A stretch of DNA of 64,000 nucleotides. Origin: Nocardioides cavernaquae (GTDB lineage Bacteria > Actinomycetota > Actinomycetes > Propionibacteriales > Nocardioidaceae). Every line of letters begins with the position of its first letter. The stretch's first letter is position 1. Below, piece after piece: positions 26,371-34,889 of the stretch. The notes under the pieces are model-generated. The model was not told the DNA's origin and made no database searches. It saw only the letters and a program-made list of their open reading frames with translations. The translations under genes and the position numbers were made by a program. The stretch is from NCBI RefSeq assembly GCF_003600895.1, contig NZ_QYRP01000002.1, positions 1,240,001 to 1,304,000 of the forward strand, read 5' to 3'.

Positions 26371-27828
26371 TCAAGCGACGTTGAAGAAGTTCCGGAGCGG
26401 GGCGACCCGCCGGAGCACGAGTTGGTCGAGGGCGAAGACGGCGACCAGCGAGGCACCGAAGAGTGGCAACCCGACGCCCAGCGCGATCAGGCCGACGACA
26501 GCGACCGGACCGGCCTTCAGGCTGAGCCGGCCGCGCGGTGCGCCCATGGAGGCGCCCTTCGGACGACGGCGCCACCACATCAGCGGCCCGGCCACGCACA
26601 TGAACATCACGGCGACGCAGAAGAGCCCCGACACCACCATGTTGGCCGTGCCGAACCGGCGTCCTTCGTGCAGGGCGATGCCCTGGCCGACCACCTTGGC
26701 GAGTGCGCCGTACTGGTCGTAGCCGAACTCCGCGACGGGCTTGCCCGTGAACTGGTCGATGTGGAGCGCCGACTCGTGTCCCGGCTCGTTGAAGGCGTAG
26801 CCGATGACGGAGTAGACCCCCTTCTCGTCGGCCGGCGGAATGACGGTCATCGGGTGGTGCAGGCCCCGCACGTTGGCTGTCTCGATTGCTCCGTCGAATC
26901 CGATCTGGTCCGCAGTCGACCTGGAAGCCGCCGTCCCCTCGGACGTGGGGACCGTGCTCTTGCCCTCGCCCCAGGGCACGGCGTGGCTGTGCGGGACCGA
27001 TGCGTCCAGCGTTGGCGCGGATGACTGGGCACCGGGATCCTCCGACCAGAACGACGTGCCCTGCGACGTGGCGAGCTCCTGCGCCTTCGCGCCCCACCAG
27101 ATCGTCCACGGCAGCCCGCTCGCGACCAGGGCGAGCAGCCCGACGCCAACGAAGAGGCCGATCGTCGCGTGCTTGTGGCGAAGGGCAGCGCCCGCGGCCC
27201 TGGCAGCCTTGCGCCGAGCCCGCGCAGCCCGACCTCGCCAGTACATGTAGTAGCCGGTGATCGCCATGACGATCGCCCAGCAGGCTCCGAGCTCCATCAC
27301 GTAGGCGCCGAGGTCGCCGGCCATGAAGTTGGAGTGCAGGTTCTTCGCATAGCCGCTGACGGTCTTGTTGGGGTCGAGCTCGCCGAGCACCTCGCCGGTG
27401 TACGGGTTCACGTACACCTCCCGGATGGTGTCGTCCTCCCAGCTCGGCGTGCCGGGCGCGGCGGTCGAGAGCGAGAAGTCGGTCGAACGGTCTGCATCGG
27501 ACGGCTCGAGGACCGCCGCGATCCGGCCGTCGGGATACGCCTTCAGCAGCGACGCTGCCTGGGCGTCGTACGACAGGCGGGTGCCGCTGCTGGGCACGTC
27601 GACCTTCATCAGGTCGGCGTGGAGCAGCGGCTCGATCTGGAACCGCAGCAGGTAGACCAGTCCGGTGCTGGCCAGCACCAGCAGGACCGGGATGACAAGG
27701 AAGCTGGCGTAGAAGTGCCAGCGCCAGAAGGTGCGGAACAGGCCGCCGCCTCCGGATCTGGCCGCCTTCTTGTCCGGGCGTGAGCGTTGGTCGACGGATT
27801 CGGGGTCGACGGTAGTTGTGTCGGTCAT
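26371..27828 (-). CDS. PepSY-associated transmembrane protein
   Basis: A 485-residue membrane protein of the PepSY_TM family. WRWHFYASFLVIPVLLVLASTGLVYLL is helix 1; VYVNPYTGEVLGE and LHIDQFTGKPVAEFGYDQYG are PepSY-like repeats outside the membrane; LHSNFMAGDLGAYVMELGACWAIVMAITGYYMYWRGR, ALRHKHATIGL and LHEGRRFGTANMVVSGLF are the remaining spans with conserved His. Relatives act in siderophore-iron reduction. ATG 27828 is used because GGAGGAG lies just upstream; the longer frame from 27879 lacks one. It sits between the membrane protein and the lipoprotein genes. Confidence 0.9.
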   Translation of the reverse strand: MTDTTTVDPESVDQRSRPDKKAARSGGGGLFRTFWRWHFYASFLVIPVLLVLASTGLVYLLRFQIEPLLHADLMKVDVPSSGTRLSYDAQAASLLKAYPDGRIAAVLEPSDADRSTDFSLSTAAPGTPSWEDDTIREVYVNPYTGEVLGELDPNKTVSGYAKNLHSNFMAGDLGAYVMELGACWAIVMAITGYYMYWRGRAARARRKAARAAGAALRHKHATIGLFVGVGLLALVASGLPWTIWWGAKAQELATSQGTSFWSEDPGAQSSAPTLDASVPHSHAVPWGEGKSTVPTSEGTAASRSTADQIGFDGAIETANVRGLHHPMTVIPPADEKGVYSVIGYAFNEPGHESALHIDQFTGKPVAEFGYDQYGALAKVVGQGIALHEGRRFGTANMVVSGLFCVAVMFMCVAGPLMWWRRRPKGASMGAPRGRLSLKAGPVAVVGLIALGVGLPLFGASLVAVFALDQLVLRRVAPLRNFFNVA

Positions 27829-27927
27829 GAGGGCTCCTCCGAGATCGTTCACGTGCGCGCCGACCCGAGGGGTCTGCACGTGAACAGGGGCTGCGCTTGG
27901 ACGGGCTTCGTGCGCCGCCCGGAGTGG

Positions 27928-28566
27928 CTAGGCAGCGCGGAGGGAGACCGGTGGCCCACGCCGCGCGTGGGTGTCACCGAGCAGGACCTGCAGGTGGAGG
28001 ACCGGGAGGTGACCGGCGTCGATGCGCCGGGGGATCGTTGTCGCGGCAGGCAGGGGCACACGGCGTACGACGAGGAGCAGCGCGGCGTCGGCGGCCCTGG
28101 CCACGAGCCGCAGCGCGTTCCACAGCAGCCGCTCGCCGTGGGCCAGGACGAGCCCGGCGAGGGCGGCAGCGACGAGGTGGGCGAGTGCCATCGGAGCGTG
28201 CGTCGGGGTCAGGTCGGCAGCCAGGTGACCCAGGGCATCGCGGAGCGCACCAGCGACTCCGGTCGGGTCTGCCCCGATCGGCTCGCCGTGGCCCGAGAGC
28301 GCGGTCATCGCCACGTGGATGCTGGTCTGGCCGACGATGAGGAGACCGGCGATCGTCAGCCGGGAGGCCTCGCGGTCCAGCCACATCGCGGCGCTCATCG
28401 TGCAGAGCAGGAGCATCAGCGGGAGGGTCCACAGCGCCGGCACCAGGCCGCCCGCGCTGACGTGGGCGGCGACCGCGAGCAGCAGTGAGACGAGCGAGGT
28501 GATGAAGGCGCGCGACACCGTCAGAGCGGTGCCTGCCCGAGTCGCCACGGCAACATCATGAGGCAT
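27928..28566 (-). CDS. Integral membrane protein, first gene of the PepSY unit
   Basis: A 212-residue protein with about five hydrophobic segments between residues 15 and 170 and a basic, Arg-rich C-terminal tail. No firm family match. His-rich loop residues (LTPTHAPMALAHLVAA) may bind metal. It lies 99 bases upstream of the PepSY gene on the same strand and is divergent from the B12 riboswitch. Confidence 0.7.
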   Translation of the reverse strand: MPHDVAVATRAGTALTVSRAFITSLVSLLLAVAAHVSAGGLVPALWTLPLMLLLCTMSAAMWLDREASRLTIAGLLIVGQTSIHVAMTALSGHGEPIGADPTGVAGALRDALGHLAADLTPTHAPMALAHLVAAALAGLVLAHGERLLWNALRLVARAADAALLLVVRRVPLPAATTIPRRIDAGHLPVLHLQVLLGDTHARRGPPVSLRAA

Positions 28567-28640
28567 GACGGTGACTTTGCGGGTGCTCGGCGACCGTGCC
28601 GAGGCTCGATGCCCGTGACGTGCGCCTCACGCTGAGCCTC

Positions 28641-28670
28641 TTGTGGTCCGTGATCCCGCGCACCTAGATT
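28641..28670 (+). promoter_or_regulatory. Promoter of the B12 riboswitch transcript
   Basis: TTGTGG (28641-28646) and TAGATT (28665-28670) are 18 bases apart, about 15 bases before the riboswitch. The rest of 28567-28640 shows no other feature. Confidence 0.55.
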
Positions 28671-28684
28671 GCGCAGCGAGTCAG

Positions 28685-28845
28685 TCCCACCTCCTCCGGG
28701 AGGTGAAGGGAATCCGGTGAGAATCCGGAACTGTCGCGCAGCGGTGAGGGCGACGAGCGAAGCAACAAAGCCACTGGATCTTCGGGTCTGGGAAGGCGCT
28801 TCGTTCGCTTGACCCCGAGTCCGAAGACCTGCTGGCTCGCTGTGT
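28685..28845 (+). ncRNA. Cobalamin riboswitch
   Basis: The conserved AdoCbl-aptamer elements appear in order: GGGAATCCGGTGAGAATCCGG near 28708, ACTGTCGCGCAGCGGTGA near 28730, AGCCACTGG near 28769, TGGGAAGGCG near 28789 and AGTCCGAAGACCTGC near 28819. GAAGACCT (28823-28830) is complementary to AGGTCTTC (28881-28888), which holds the ribosome-binding site just before the TTG start at 28891. This indicates translational control of btuCDF by B12. Confidence 0.92.
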
Positions 28846-28890
28846 CCACAGCGCTTCGCGATCTGAGCGCCTGACTCCAGAGGTCTTCCT

Positions 28891-29958
28891 TTGCATGAAG
28901 TTGATGCCGTCTCCCGTCGGCAGAACGCGCGACGTCTTTCGGTGCCCTTGCTCGTGGCAGTGCTGCTGCCGCTGGCCTGCGTCACCGTTGTCCTCGCGAC
29001 CGGGTTCGGCGCTGAGCCACTGCCGGCGCACGTCGTCGTCGACGCCCTGAGGGGCCGCTTCGGTGGCGCACCCGTCGACACGGCGTACGACGCGATCGTC
29101 TGGGAGATCCGGCTCCCGCGGACGCTGCTCGGCCTGGTCGTCGGGGCCGGCCTGGCGATCGCGGGCGCGGCCGTGCAGACCCTGGTCCGCAACCCCCTCG
29201 CCGATCCCTACCTGCTCGGCGTCTCGTCAGGAGCGAGCGTCGGCGCGACAGCCGTGATCACGCTCGGCGTGCTCTCCAGCGCCGGGCTCTGGGCGCTCTC
29301 TCTCGGAGCTCTGGCGGGCGCGCTGCTCGCGTCGCTCATGGTCTTCGGGATCGCGATGCTGCAGGGCGGGCTCACCCCGCTGCGGCTGGTGCTGACCGGC
29401 ACGGTGCTGTCCGCGGCGTTCTCATCGATGGCGAGCTTCCTGGTCTTCCGGAGCGCTGAGCCGCAGGCCGCGCAATCGGTGCTGTTCTGGTTGCTGGGCT
29501 CACTCTCGGGCGCGACCTGGGACCACCTCTGGCTCCCCGTTGCTGTCGTGGCGATCGCGTTCGTCCTGCTGATGGCGGCTAGTGGCTGGCTCGATGCGCT
29601 CGCGGTCGGGCCGGACACGGCCGCTGCCCTCGGCGTACCGGTGCGGGCGCTGCGCACCGGGCTCTTCGTGCTGACGGCGGTCCTCGTCGGCGTCCTCGTC
29701 GCGGTGGCCGGTGGCATCGGATTCGTCGGACTCGTGCTGCCGCACCTGGCGCGGCTCCTCGTCGGTCCGCGCCACCGCGCCTCGCTTCCGGTAGCGGCGC
29801 TGGCTGGCGGGGTCTTCCTGGTCTGGGTCGACGTCGTCACCCGCATCGCGGTCCGGCCGACCGAGATCCCGCTGAGCGTGGTCACGGGCCTCATCGGGGC
29901 TCCCGTCTTCCTGATCCTGCTCGGCCGTCGCACCTATCGCTTCGGAGGCGAGTCATGA
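28891..29958 (+). CDS. btuC: Cobalamin ABC transporter permease (FecCD/BtuC family)
   Basis: A 355-residue permease with nine to ten membrane spans; LPRTLLGLVVGAGLAIAGAAVQTLVRNPLADPYLLGVSSGAS is the family hallmark and GGIGFVGLVLPHLARLLVG the ATPase-contact loop. The start used is TTG 28891 with CAGAGG six bases upstream, the element masked by the riboswitch. The stop overlaps the ATPase start (ATGA). The B12 riboswitch assigns this otherwise siderophore-like system to corrinoid uptake. Confidence 0.93.
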   Translation: MHEVDAVSRRQNARRLSVPLLVAVLLPLACVTVVLATGFGAEPLPAHVVVDALRGRFGGAPVDTAYDAIVWEIRLPRTLLGLVVGAGLAIAGAAVQTLVRNPLADPYLLGVSSGASVGATAVITLGVLSSAGLWALSLGALAGALLASLMVFGIAMLQGGLTPLRLVLTGTVLSAAFSSMASFLVFRSAEPQAAQSVLFWLLGSLSGATWDHLWLPVAVVAIAFVLLMAASGWLDALAVGPDTAAALGVPVRALRTGLFVLTAVLVGVLVAVAGGIGFVGLVLPHLARLLVGPRHRASLPVAALAGGVFLVWVDVVTRIAVRPTEIPLSVVTGLIGAPVFLILLGRRTYRFGGES

Positions 29959-30785
29959 CGATCACCGCACCCCACGTCGTCGGCACGACCCCTGCACTCG
30001 CAGCCTCCGGCGTCGCCTGCAAGGCCGGACCGCGCACGGTCCTGTCCGGTGTTGACCTCGACGTCCGGCCGGGCGAGGTGCTCGGGCTGATCGGCTCCAA
30101 CGGCACGGGCAAGTCGACACTGCTCCGCGTCCTCGCCGGCGTGCGGCCCGCGTCGGCCGGAGAGGTCCTGCTGGCTGGTCGTCCGCTCGGCGCCATCAGG
30201 TCACGCGAGCGCGCCCGCCAGATCGCGTTCGTCGCGCAGGAGGAGGCCGCGCCCTCGGACCTGCTCGTCTCCGAGATGGTCGCGCTGGGGCGCGTGCCGC
30301 ACGCCCGCGCCTGGGGCGGCATCGACGAGGCGTCGCGGCTCGCCGTCACGGAGGCGCTGCACCTGGTCGACCTCGAGTACGCCGCGCAGCAGTCCATGGA
30401 CCGCCTCTCCGGCGGCGAACGCCGCCGGGCCCTGATCGCTCGCGGCCTCGCCCAGGAGGCCCCGCTGCTGCTCCTCGATGAGCCGACCAACCACCTCGAC
30501 ATCAAGCACCAGCTCGCCCTGATGCGCCTGGTCCGCCGGCTCTGCCGGGACCTGGACCGGACCGCCGTGGTGGCCCTCCATGACCTCGACCTCGCGGCCA
30601 CCTTCTGCGACCGCATCGCAGTCCTGCACGCCGGCGGACTCTTCGCTCTCGGAACACCCGACGAGGTGCTCACCCCGTCGGTTCTCCACGACGCGTTCGG
30701 TGTCCTCGCAACCCGTGTCACCCACCCCCTCACCGGCCGGACGCACCTGCTGTTCAGCCACGATGAAAGAGAGATCCACCCATGA
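29955..30785 (+). CDS. btuD: Cobalamin ABC transporter ATP-binding protein
   Basis: A 276-residue ATPase. Walker A is GSNGTGKST, signature LSGGERRR, Walker B LLLLDEPTNHLD and the switch His is in VVALHDLDLAA. It powers corrinoid import with BtuC. Start and stop overlap neighbours by four bases each, so btuC, btuD and btuF form one coupled operon. Confidence 0.94.
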   Translation: MTITAPHVVGTTPALAASGVACKAGPRTVLSGVDLDVRPGEVLGLIGSNGTGKSTLLRVLAGVRPASAGEVLLAGRPLGAIRSRERARQIAFVAQEEAAPSDLLVSEMVALGRVPHARAWGGIDEASRLAVTEALHLVDLEYAAQQSMDRLSGGERRRALIARGLAQEAPLLLLDEPTNHLDIKHQLALMRLVRRLCRDLDRTAVVALHDLDLAATFCDRIAVLHAGGLFALGTPDEVLTPSVLHDAFGVLATRVTHPLTGRTHLLFSHDEREIHP

Positions 30786-31786
30786 AGACGCGCAACAAGT
30801 ACGGCGTGCTTGCGGCCGCAGCAGTCCTTGGCCTCTCCGGTTGTGGCGGTGCGACGAAGGCTGCCCCCGCGGCGGGCGGCACCGTGACGGTCACCAACTG
30901 CGGCACGAAGGTGGACTTCCCGGCTCCCGCGAAGAAGCTCTTCGTCAACGACAGCAACCTGATCTCGATGGTGTTGGCCCTGGGTGCGGAGAAGCAGGTC
31001 GGCGCCGTCTCCAGCATCGGTCGTGACGAGTTGGTGCTGACCGAGCACTACGGCGCCGCCGTGGCCGGGCTCAACCAGGTCTCCGACGACTACCCCGGCC
31101 TGGAGACGGTGATCGCGGCGAAGCCGGACGTCATGGTGGCGGGCTGGAACTACGGCTACGACGAGACCAAGCAGCTCACGCCGGACGCGCTCGCCGAGCG
31201 CGGCATCGCGGCGTACATCCTGACGGAGTCGTGCCGCCAGGAGGGATCGAGTGCCCGCGGCATCGTCGACCCGTGGACCGCGCTGCGTGACGACATGACC
31301 AACCTGGGCGAGATCACCGGCCGCACGGAGGCGGCGGCGGCGGTCGTCGCCGACTTCGACCAGCGGCTGGCCGCGCTCGATGAGGCGCCGAAGGCCGACG
31401 AACGCCCGGTGCTCTTCGTGTTCGACAGCGGCGACAAGGCGGTCTTCACCTCCGGTGCCTTCGGGGCTCCGCAGGCCGTCATCGAGGCCGGTGGTGGGCA
31501 CAACGCGATGGCCGACCTGAAGGACACCTGGACCGAGGTCTCGTGGGAGCGCCTCGCCGCTTCGAAGCCCGACGCGTTCGTCTTCGTCGACTACCCGGGC
31601 CAGAGCTTCGAGCAGAAGGTCGCCGTGCTCCGCGCGAACCCCGCGACGCGGAACCTGCCGGCGGTCAGGGAAGGCCGGTTCCTGAACCTGCCCTACGCGA
31701 TGTGGACCAGTGGCCCGCTCAACATCGACGCGGCCGAGGAGGTCCGGACGGCCCTGGAGAAGTGGGGCCTCGTGCCGAAGGGCTGA
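30782..31786 (+). CDS. btuF: Cobalamin-binding lipoprotein (BtuF-like)
   Basis: A 334-residue class III substrate-binding protein. Lipobox LSGC at about residue 21 anchors it; residues 45-330 form two Rossmann-like lobes (RDELVLTEHYGAAVAGL, LETVIAAKPDVMVAGWNYGYDE, SWERLAASKPDAFVFVDYP). It captures the corrin outside the membrane for BtuCD. The family also binds iron-siderophores; the riboswitch upstream favours cobalamin. Confidence 0.9.
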   Translation: MKTRNKYGVLAAAAVLGLSGCGGATKAAPAAGGTVTVTNCGTKVDFPAPAKKLFVNDSNLISMVLALGAEKQVGAVSSIGRDELVLTEHYGAAVAGLNQVSDDYPGLETVIAAKPDVMVAGWNYGYDETKQLTPDALAERGIAAYILTESCRQEGSSARGIVDPWTALRDDMTNLGEITGRTEAAAAVVADFDQRLAALDEAPKADERPVLFVFDSGDKAVFTSGAFGAPQAVIEAGGGHNAMADLKDTWTEVSWERLAASKPDAFVFVDYPGQSFEQKVAVLRANPATRNLPAVREGRFLNLPYAMWTSGPLNIDAAEEVRTALEKWGLVPKG

Positions 31787-31825
31787 TCGGTGGCGCTCTC
31801 ACCGGGTCGGGCGCATGATGGAACG

Positions 31826-32086
31826 GTGACTCCCACCCCGCTGCCGCTGACGGGCGAGATCTATCTCGACGCCCGCAGTCCGTCGCGCGCGCTGCGGGTC
31901 ACCTGGCACCACGAGTCCGGCCTGGTCGTCCTCTCGCTGTGGCGCGAGAACGTCTGCACCGGCACGTTCCGGCTCGCCATCGACGAGGTGCCCGACCTGA
32001 TCGACGTGCTGCGCGCCGGCCTCGACGCGTCGTACTCCGTCGCGGTCGAGCGACGACGGGCCGACCGGCTCTCCGACGCCGGCTGA
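31826..32086 (+). CDS. Conserved hypothetical 86-residue protein
   Basis: A small soluble protein with a beta-rich pattern (GEIYLDARSPSRALRVTWHHESGLVVLSLWRENVCTGTFRLA) and a C-terminal helix. Similar short proteins are widespread in Nocardioides, but I know of no function. GTG 31826 is chosen because CATGAT lies six bases upstream and the homologous-looking part starts there, not at 31790. Confidence 0.75.
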   Translation: MTPTPLPLTGEIYLDARSPSRALRVTWHHESGLVVLSLWRENVCTGTFRLAIDEVPDLIDVLRAGLDASYSVAVERRRADRLSDAG

Positions 32087-32120
32087 CGTCGTCCAGGGAC
32101 TCGATCAGACACGCTAGCCA

Positions 32121-32142
32121 AATCTAGGGCTGCGACTAGATT
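32121..32142. promoter_or_regulatory. Palindrome AATCTAG-N8-CTAGATT
   Basis: Perfect 7-base arms at 32121-32127 and 32136-32142 lie over the -35 region of the ATPase gene that follows. This placement suits a repressor operator. Confidence 0.5.
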
Positions 32143-32148
32143 GCTCGA

Positions 32149-32154
32149 TACCGT
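32149..32154 (+). promoter_or_regulatory. -10 box TACCGT of AAA ATPase gene
   Basis: TACCGT ends six bases before GTG 32161. Confidence 0.5.
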
Positions 32155-32160
32155 TCAATC

Positions 32161-33375
32161 GTGGACCCGATCCGTAATCCCTATGCCCCCGGCGCCGGTC
32201 AGCGACCGCCCGAGCTGGCCGGTCGCGACGAGCAGCTCGGCGCGTTCGACGTCGTGCTCGAGCGGGTGTCGCGCGGGCGCCCCGAGCGGTCGCTGGTCCT
32301 CACCGGACTCCGCGGCGTGGGCAAGACCGTCCTGCTCAACGCGTTGCGCTCGGCTGCGGTCCGTCGCCAGTGGGGGACCGGCAAGCTGGAGGCGCGCCCC
32401 GACCAGGGCCTGCGCCGGCCGCTGAGCAGCGCGCTGCACCAGGCGATCCGGGAGCTCGGGCACCCCGAGCGCGAGCAGGTCGACCACGTCCTCGGCGTGC
32501 TCAAGGCGTTCGCCCAGCGCGATGCCGGGCCGAAGGCGACGCTCAAGGAGATGTGGAACCCCGGCATCGACGTCGCTGCCGCGCGTGGCCGTGCGGACTC
32601 GGGTGACATCGAGATCGACCTGGTCGAGCTCTTCACCGACATCGGCGGGCTCGCCCAGGACATGGGCCGCGGCATCGCGGTCTTCATCGACGAGATGCAG
32701 GACCTCGGCGCCGACGACGTGTCCGCGCTGTGCGCTGCCTGTCACGAGCTCAGCCAGTCCGGCCTGCCGTTGATCGTCGTGGGTGCCGGTCTGCCGCACC
32801 TGCCCGCGGTCCTGTCCGCGAGCAAGTCCTACTCCGAGCGGCTGTTCCGCTACCAGCGCATCGACCGTCTCTCTCGTGAGGCCGCGGACCGCGCCCTCAC
32901 GGCCCCCGCCGAGGACGAGGACGCGGCCTACACAGATGACGCGCTTGCCGCGATGTACGCCGCAACGGGCGGCTACCCGTACTTCATCCAGGCCTACGGC
33001 AAGGCGGTCTGGGACCTCGCGCCACAGTCGCCGATCACCGCGGACGACGTGAAGGTGGCGGCACCGGAGGCCGAGGAGGAGCTGGCCGTCGGCTTCTTCG
33101 GATCCCGTTACGAGCGGGCGACGCCCGGTGAGAGGGAGTACCTCCGCGCGATGGCCGACGTCGCCGTCGAGATGGCCGTGACCGGTCAGGGTCGCATCGA
33201 CGACATCGGCTCGGTGTCCACCGCGGACGTGGCGATCCAGCTCGCCAAGAAGCCGCAGTCGCTTTCGCCGGCGCGCGATGCGTTGCTGAAGAAGGGCCTG
33301 ATCTACTCCGCCGAGCGGGGTTTGATCGCCTTCACGGTGCCCCACTTCGGACGGTATCTCCGCGACCACGCCTGA
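32161..33375 (+). CDS. AAA-type ATPase (archaeal-ATPase/Orc1-like)
   Basis: A 404-residue ATPase. Walker A GLRGVGKT has Lys55, Walker B is GIAVFIDEMQDL near residue 178, and a C-terminal winged-helix-like part (SPARDALLKKGLIYSAERGLIAFTVPHFGRYLRDH) follows. The arrangement resembles archaeal-type ATPase_2/Orc1-Cdc6 relatives often seen in actinobacteria as lone genes. The role is unknown; DNA-linked signalling or defence are possible. A 22-bp palindrome lies over its promoter. Confidence 0.85.
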   Translation: MDPIRNPYAPGAGQRPPELAGRDEQLGAFDVVLERVSRGRPERSLVLTGLRGVGKTVLLNALRSAAVRRQWGTGKLEARPDQGLRRPLSSALHQAIRELGHPEREQVDHVLGVLKAFAQRDAGPKATLKEMWNPGIDVAAARGRADSGDIEIDLVELFTDIGGLAQDMGRGIAVFIDEMQDLGADDVSALCAACHELSQSGLPLIVVGAGLPHLPAVLSASKSYSERLFRYQRIDRLSREAADRALTAPAEDEDAAYTDDALAAMYAATGGYPYFIQAYGKAVWDLAPQSPITADDVKVAAPEAEEELAVGFFGSRYERATPGEREYLRAMADVAVEMAVTGQGRIDDIGSVSTADVAIQLAKKPQSLSPARDALLKKGLIYSAERGLIAFTVPHFGRYLRDHA

Positions 33376-33402
33376 CCCCCGTCGGACCAGGCGTGGTCGC
33401 GG
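33360..33402. terminator. 15-bp hairpin between convergent genes
   Basis: CCGCGACCACGCCTG (33360-33374) pairs perfectly with 33388-33402. It includes the ATPase stop and ends three bases before the carrier gene, so it can serve both directions. No T tract. Confidence 0.75.
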
Positions 33403-33405
33403 TGA

Positions 33406-34704
33406 TCAGTCAAGGTTGTCGGCCGCCTCGAACTGGTCCTTGAACTCGTCGAGGTCGATCTCGTCCGCGACGACGGTCTTGTCGCCGTTGTAGACGTCGC
33501 GGTCGATCTCGTCGGTGGCGTTGGCGACGAGCATCGCGACGACCGTGTCACCGTTGACGTTGAGGAACGTCCGGAAGATGCCGGTGAACCAGTCGACGGC
33601 GATGAGCAGGCCGACGGCCTCGAAGGGCAGGCCGAGCGAGGTGGCGAGGAACATCGCCACGACGGGGAACCCGCCGGGGACCGTGATCGTGCCGATGTTC
33701 AGCAGGATCGCGAGCACCATGGCGAGGACGATCTGGCCGATGCTGAGCTCGACCGCGCCCGCCTGGGCGAGGAACATCACGACGATCACGTAGTTCAGGA
33801 CGGCGCCGCACGACCCCATGGTCATGCCGATGCTGAGCGTGAAGTTCGCGACCCGCTGGCTGACGCCGACCTTCTCGACGGTGTTGCGGAGCACCGTGGG
33901 GAAGGTGACCGCGGAGCTGGTCGTCGTCACGGCGACCACCGTCTGCTCCAGCAGCTTGGCCGGGAGCAGCAGCGGGTTGAGCCGGGTCACCACCGAGACG
34001 ACCACGACGAACACGGCTGCCATGAGTACGACGCCGAGCAGTGTGGTGCCCAGGTAGGCGAGTGCAGTGGTGACCACCGAGAAGCCCACCGTGCCCGCGA
34101 GGTTGGCGAGCAGCGCGAACACGCCCAGCGGGGCGATGAACATGACGTACCGGATCATCGTCAGGACGACCTGCTGCACCTGCTCGGCGAAATCGAGCAC
34201 GGTCCGGTTGCCGGACTTGGCCACGACGCTGTTGAGGGCGAGGCCGAAGAGCAACGAGAAGACGATGATCGGGACCATGGTCGCGGTCGACATCGATCCG
34301 ATGATGTTGGTCGAGACGAACTCGGTCAGGGTGGCCTGCCAGCCGGCGACGGTCGAGGCGGATTCCTCGAGGGAGGGATCGAGATCACCCTCGAACGACA
34401 TGCCGCTGCCGGGGGTGAGCAGCGTGCTGAGCACCCAGCCCAGTGTTGCCGCGACGACGGAGAACCCGAGGATCCACCCGAACGTGCGTCCCATCAGCTT
34501 GCCGGTGCCGCGCCCCGTCATGGCGCCGGTCGCGACGATGACCGACGACATCACCAGGGGCACGATCGCCATCTGGATCAGGCGGATGAAGATGTCTCCG
34601 ATGAACTTGACGTTGCTGGCCCAGTCGCCGACGACCAGGCCGAAGATGATGCCTGTGACCGCGCCGGCTGCGATCTGCAGGGCGGGGCTTCTCAGGATTC
34701 TCAT
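33406..34704 (-). CDS. DAACS-family dicarboxylate/amino-acid:cation symporter, divergent
   Basis: A 432-residue carrier with eight spans and two re-entrant loops. HP1 is TTTSSAVTFPTVL. The TM7 NMDGT motif of glutamate and C4-dicarboxylate carriers is replaced by TMGSCGA, and in the TM8 segment the position that holds Asp394 in GltPh (which binds the substrate amino group) is Gly, while the Arg-Thr and NxxGD motif (RTFLNVNGD) are kept. This fits transport of a carboxylate without an amino group, perhaps with altered Na coupling. ATG 34704 follows GGAGGAGC; the upstream open frame is not used. Confidence 0.88.
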   Translation of the reverse strand: MRILRSPALQIAAGAVTGIIFGLVVGDWASNVKFIGDIFIRLIQMAIVPLVMSSVIVATGAMTGRGTGKLMGRTFGWILGFSVVAATLGWVLSTLLTPGSGMSFEGDLDPSLEESASTVAGWQATLTEFVSTNIIGSMSTATMVPIIVFSLLFGLALNSVVAKSGNRTVLDFAEQVQQVVLTMIRYVMFIAPLGVFALLANLAGTVGFSVVTTALAYLGTTLLGVVLMAAVFVVVVSVVTRLNPLLLPAKLLEQTVVAVTTTSSAVTFPTVLRNTVEKVGVSQRVANFTLSIGMTMGSCGAVLNYVIVVMFLAQAGAVELSIGQIVLAMVLAILLNIGTITVPGGFPVVAMFLATSLGLPFEAVGLLIAVDWFTGIFRTFLNVNGDTVVAMLVANATDEIDRDVYNGDKTVVADEIDLDEFKDQFEAADNLD

Positions 34705-34876
34705 GAACCTTGCTCCTCCGAATGGGATGTGGCCCGGCGCAGGGTCGCCGGCCGGGCGGACAAGGGACGCTAGGTCCGGCACGCTGCGTGCCGATTTCCG
34801 AGCGGTTCGGGGCAGGTAACGGATCGCATATATGTTTCGCGGCGCTGATTTGAGGGCGCGGGGCGTCGGCGGATGC

Positions 34877-34882
34877 CATGAT
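34877..34882 (+). promoter_or_regulatory. -10 box CATGAT of GDPD gene
   Basis: CATGAT ends seven bases before ATG 34890 and overlaps the alternative ATG 34878, which is therefore unlikely to be used. Confidence 0.45.
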
Positions 34883-34889
34883 CCGTGGC

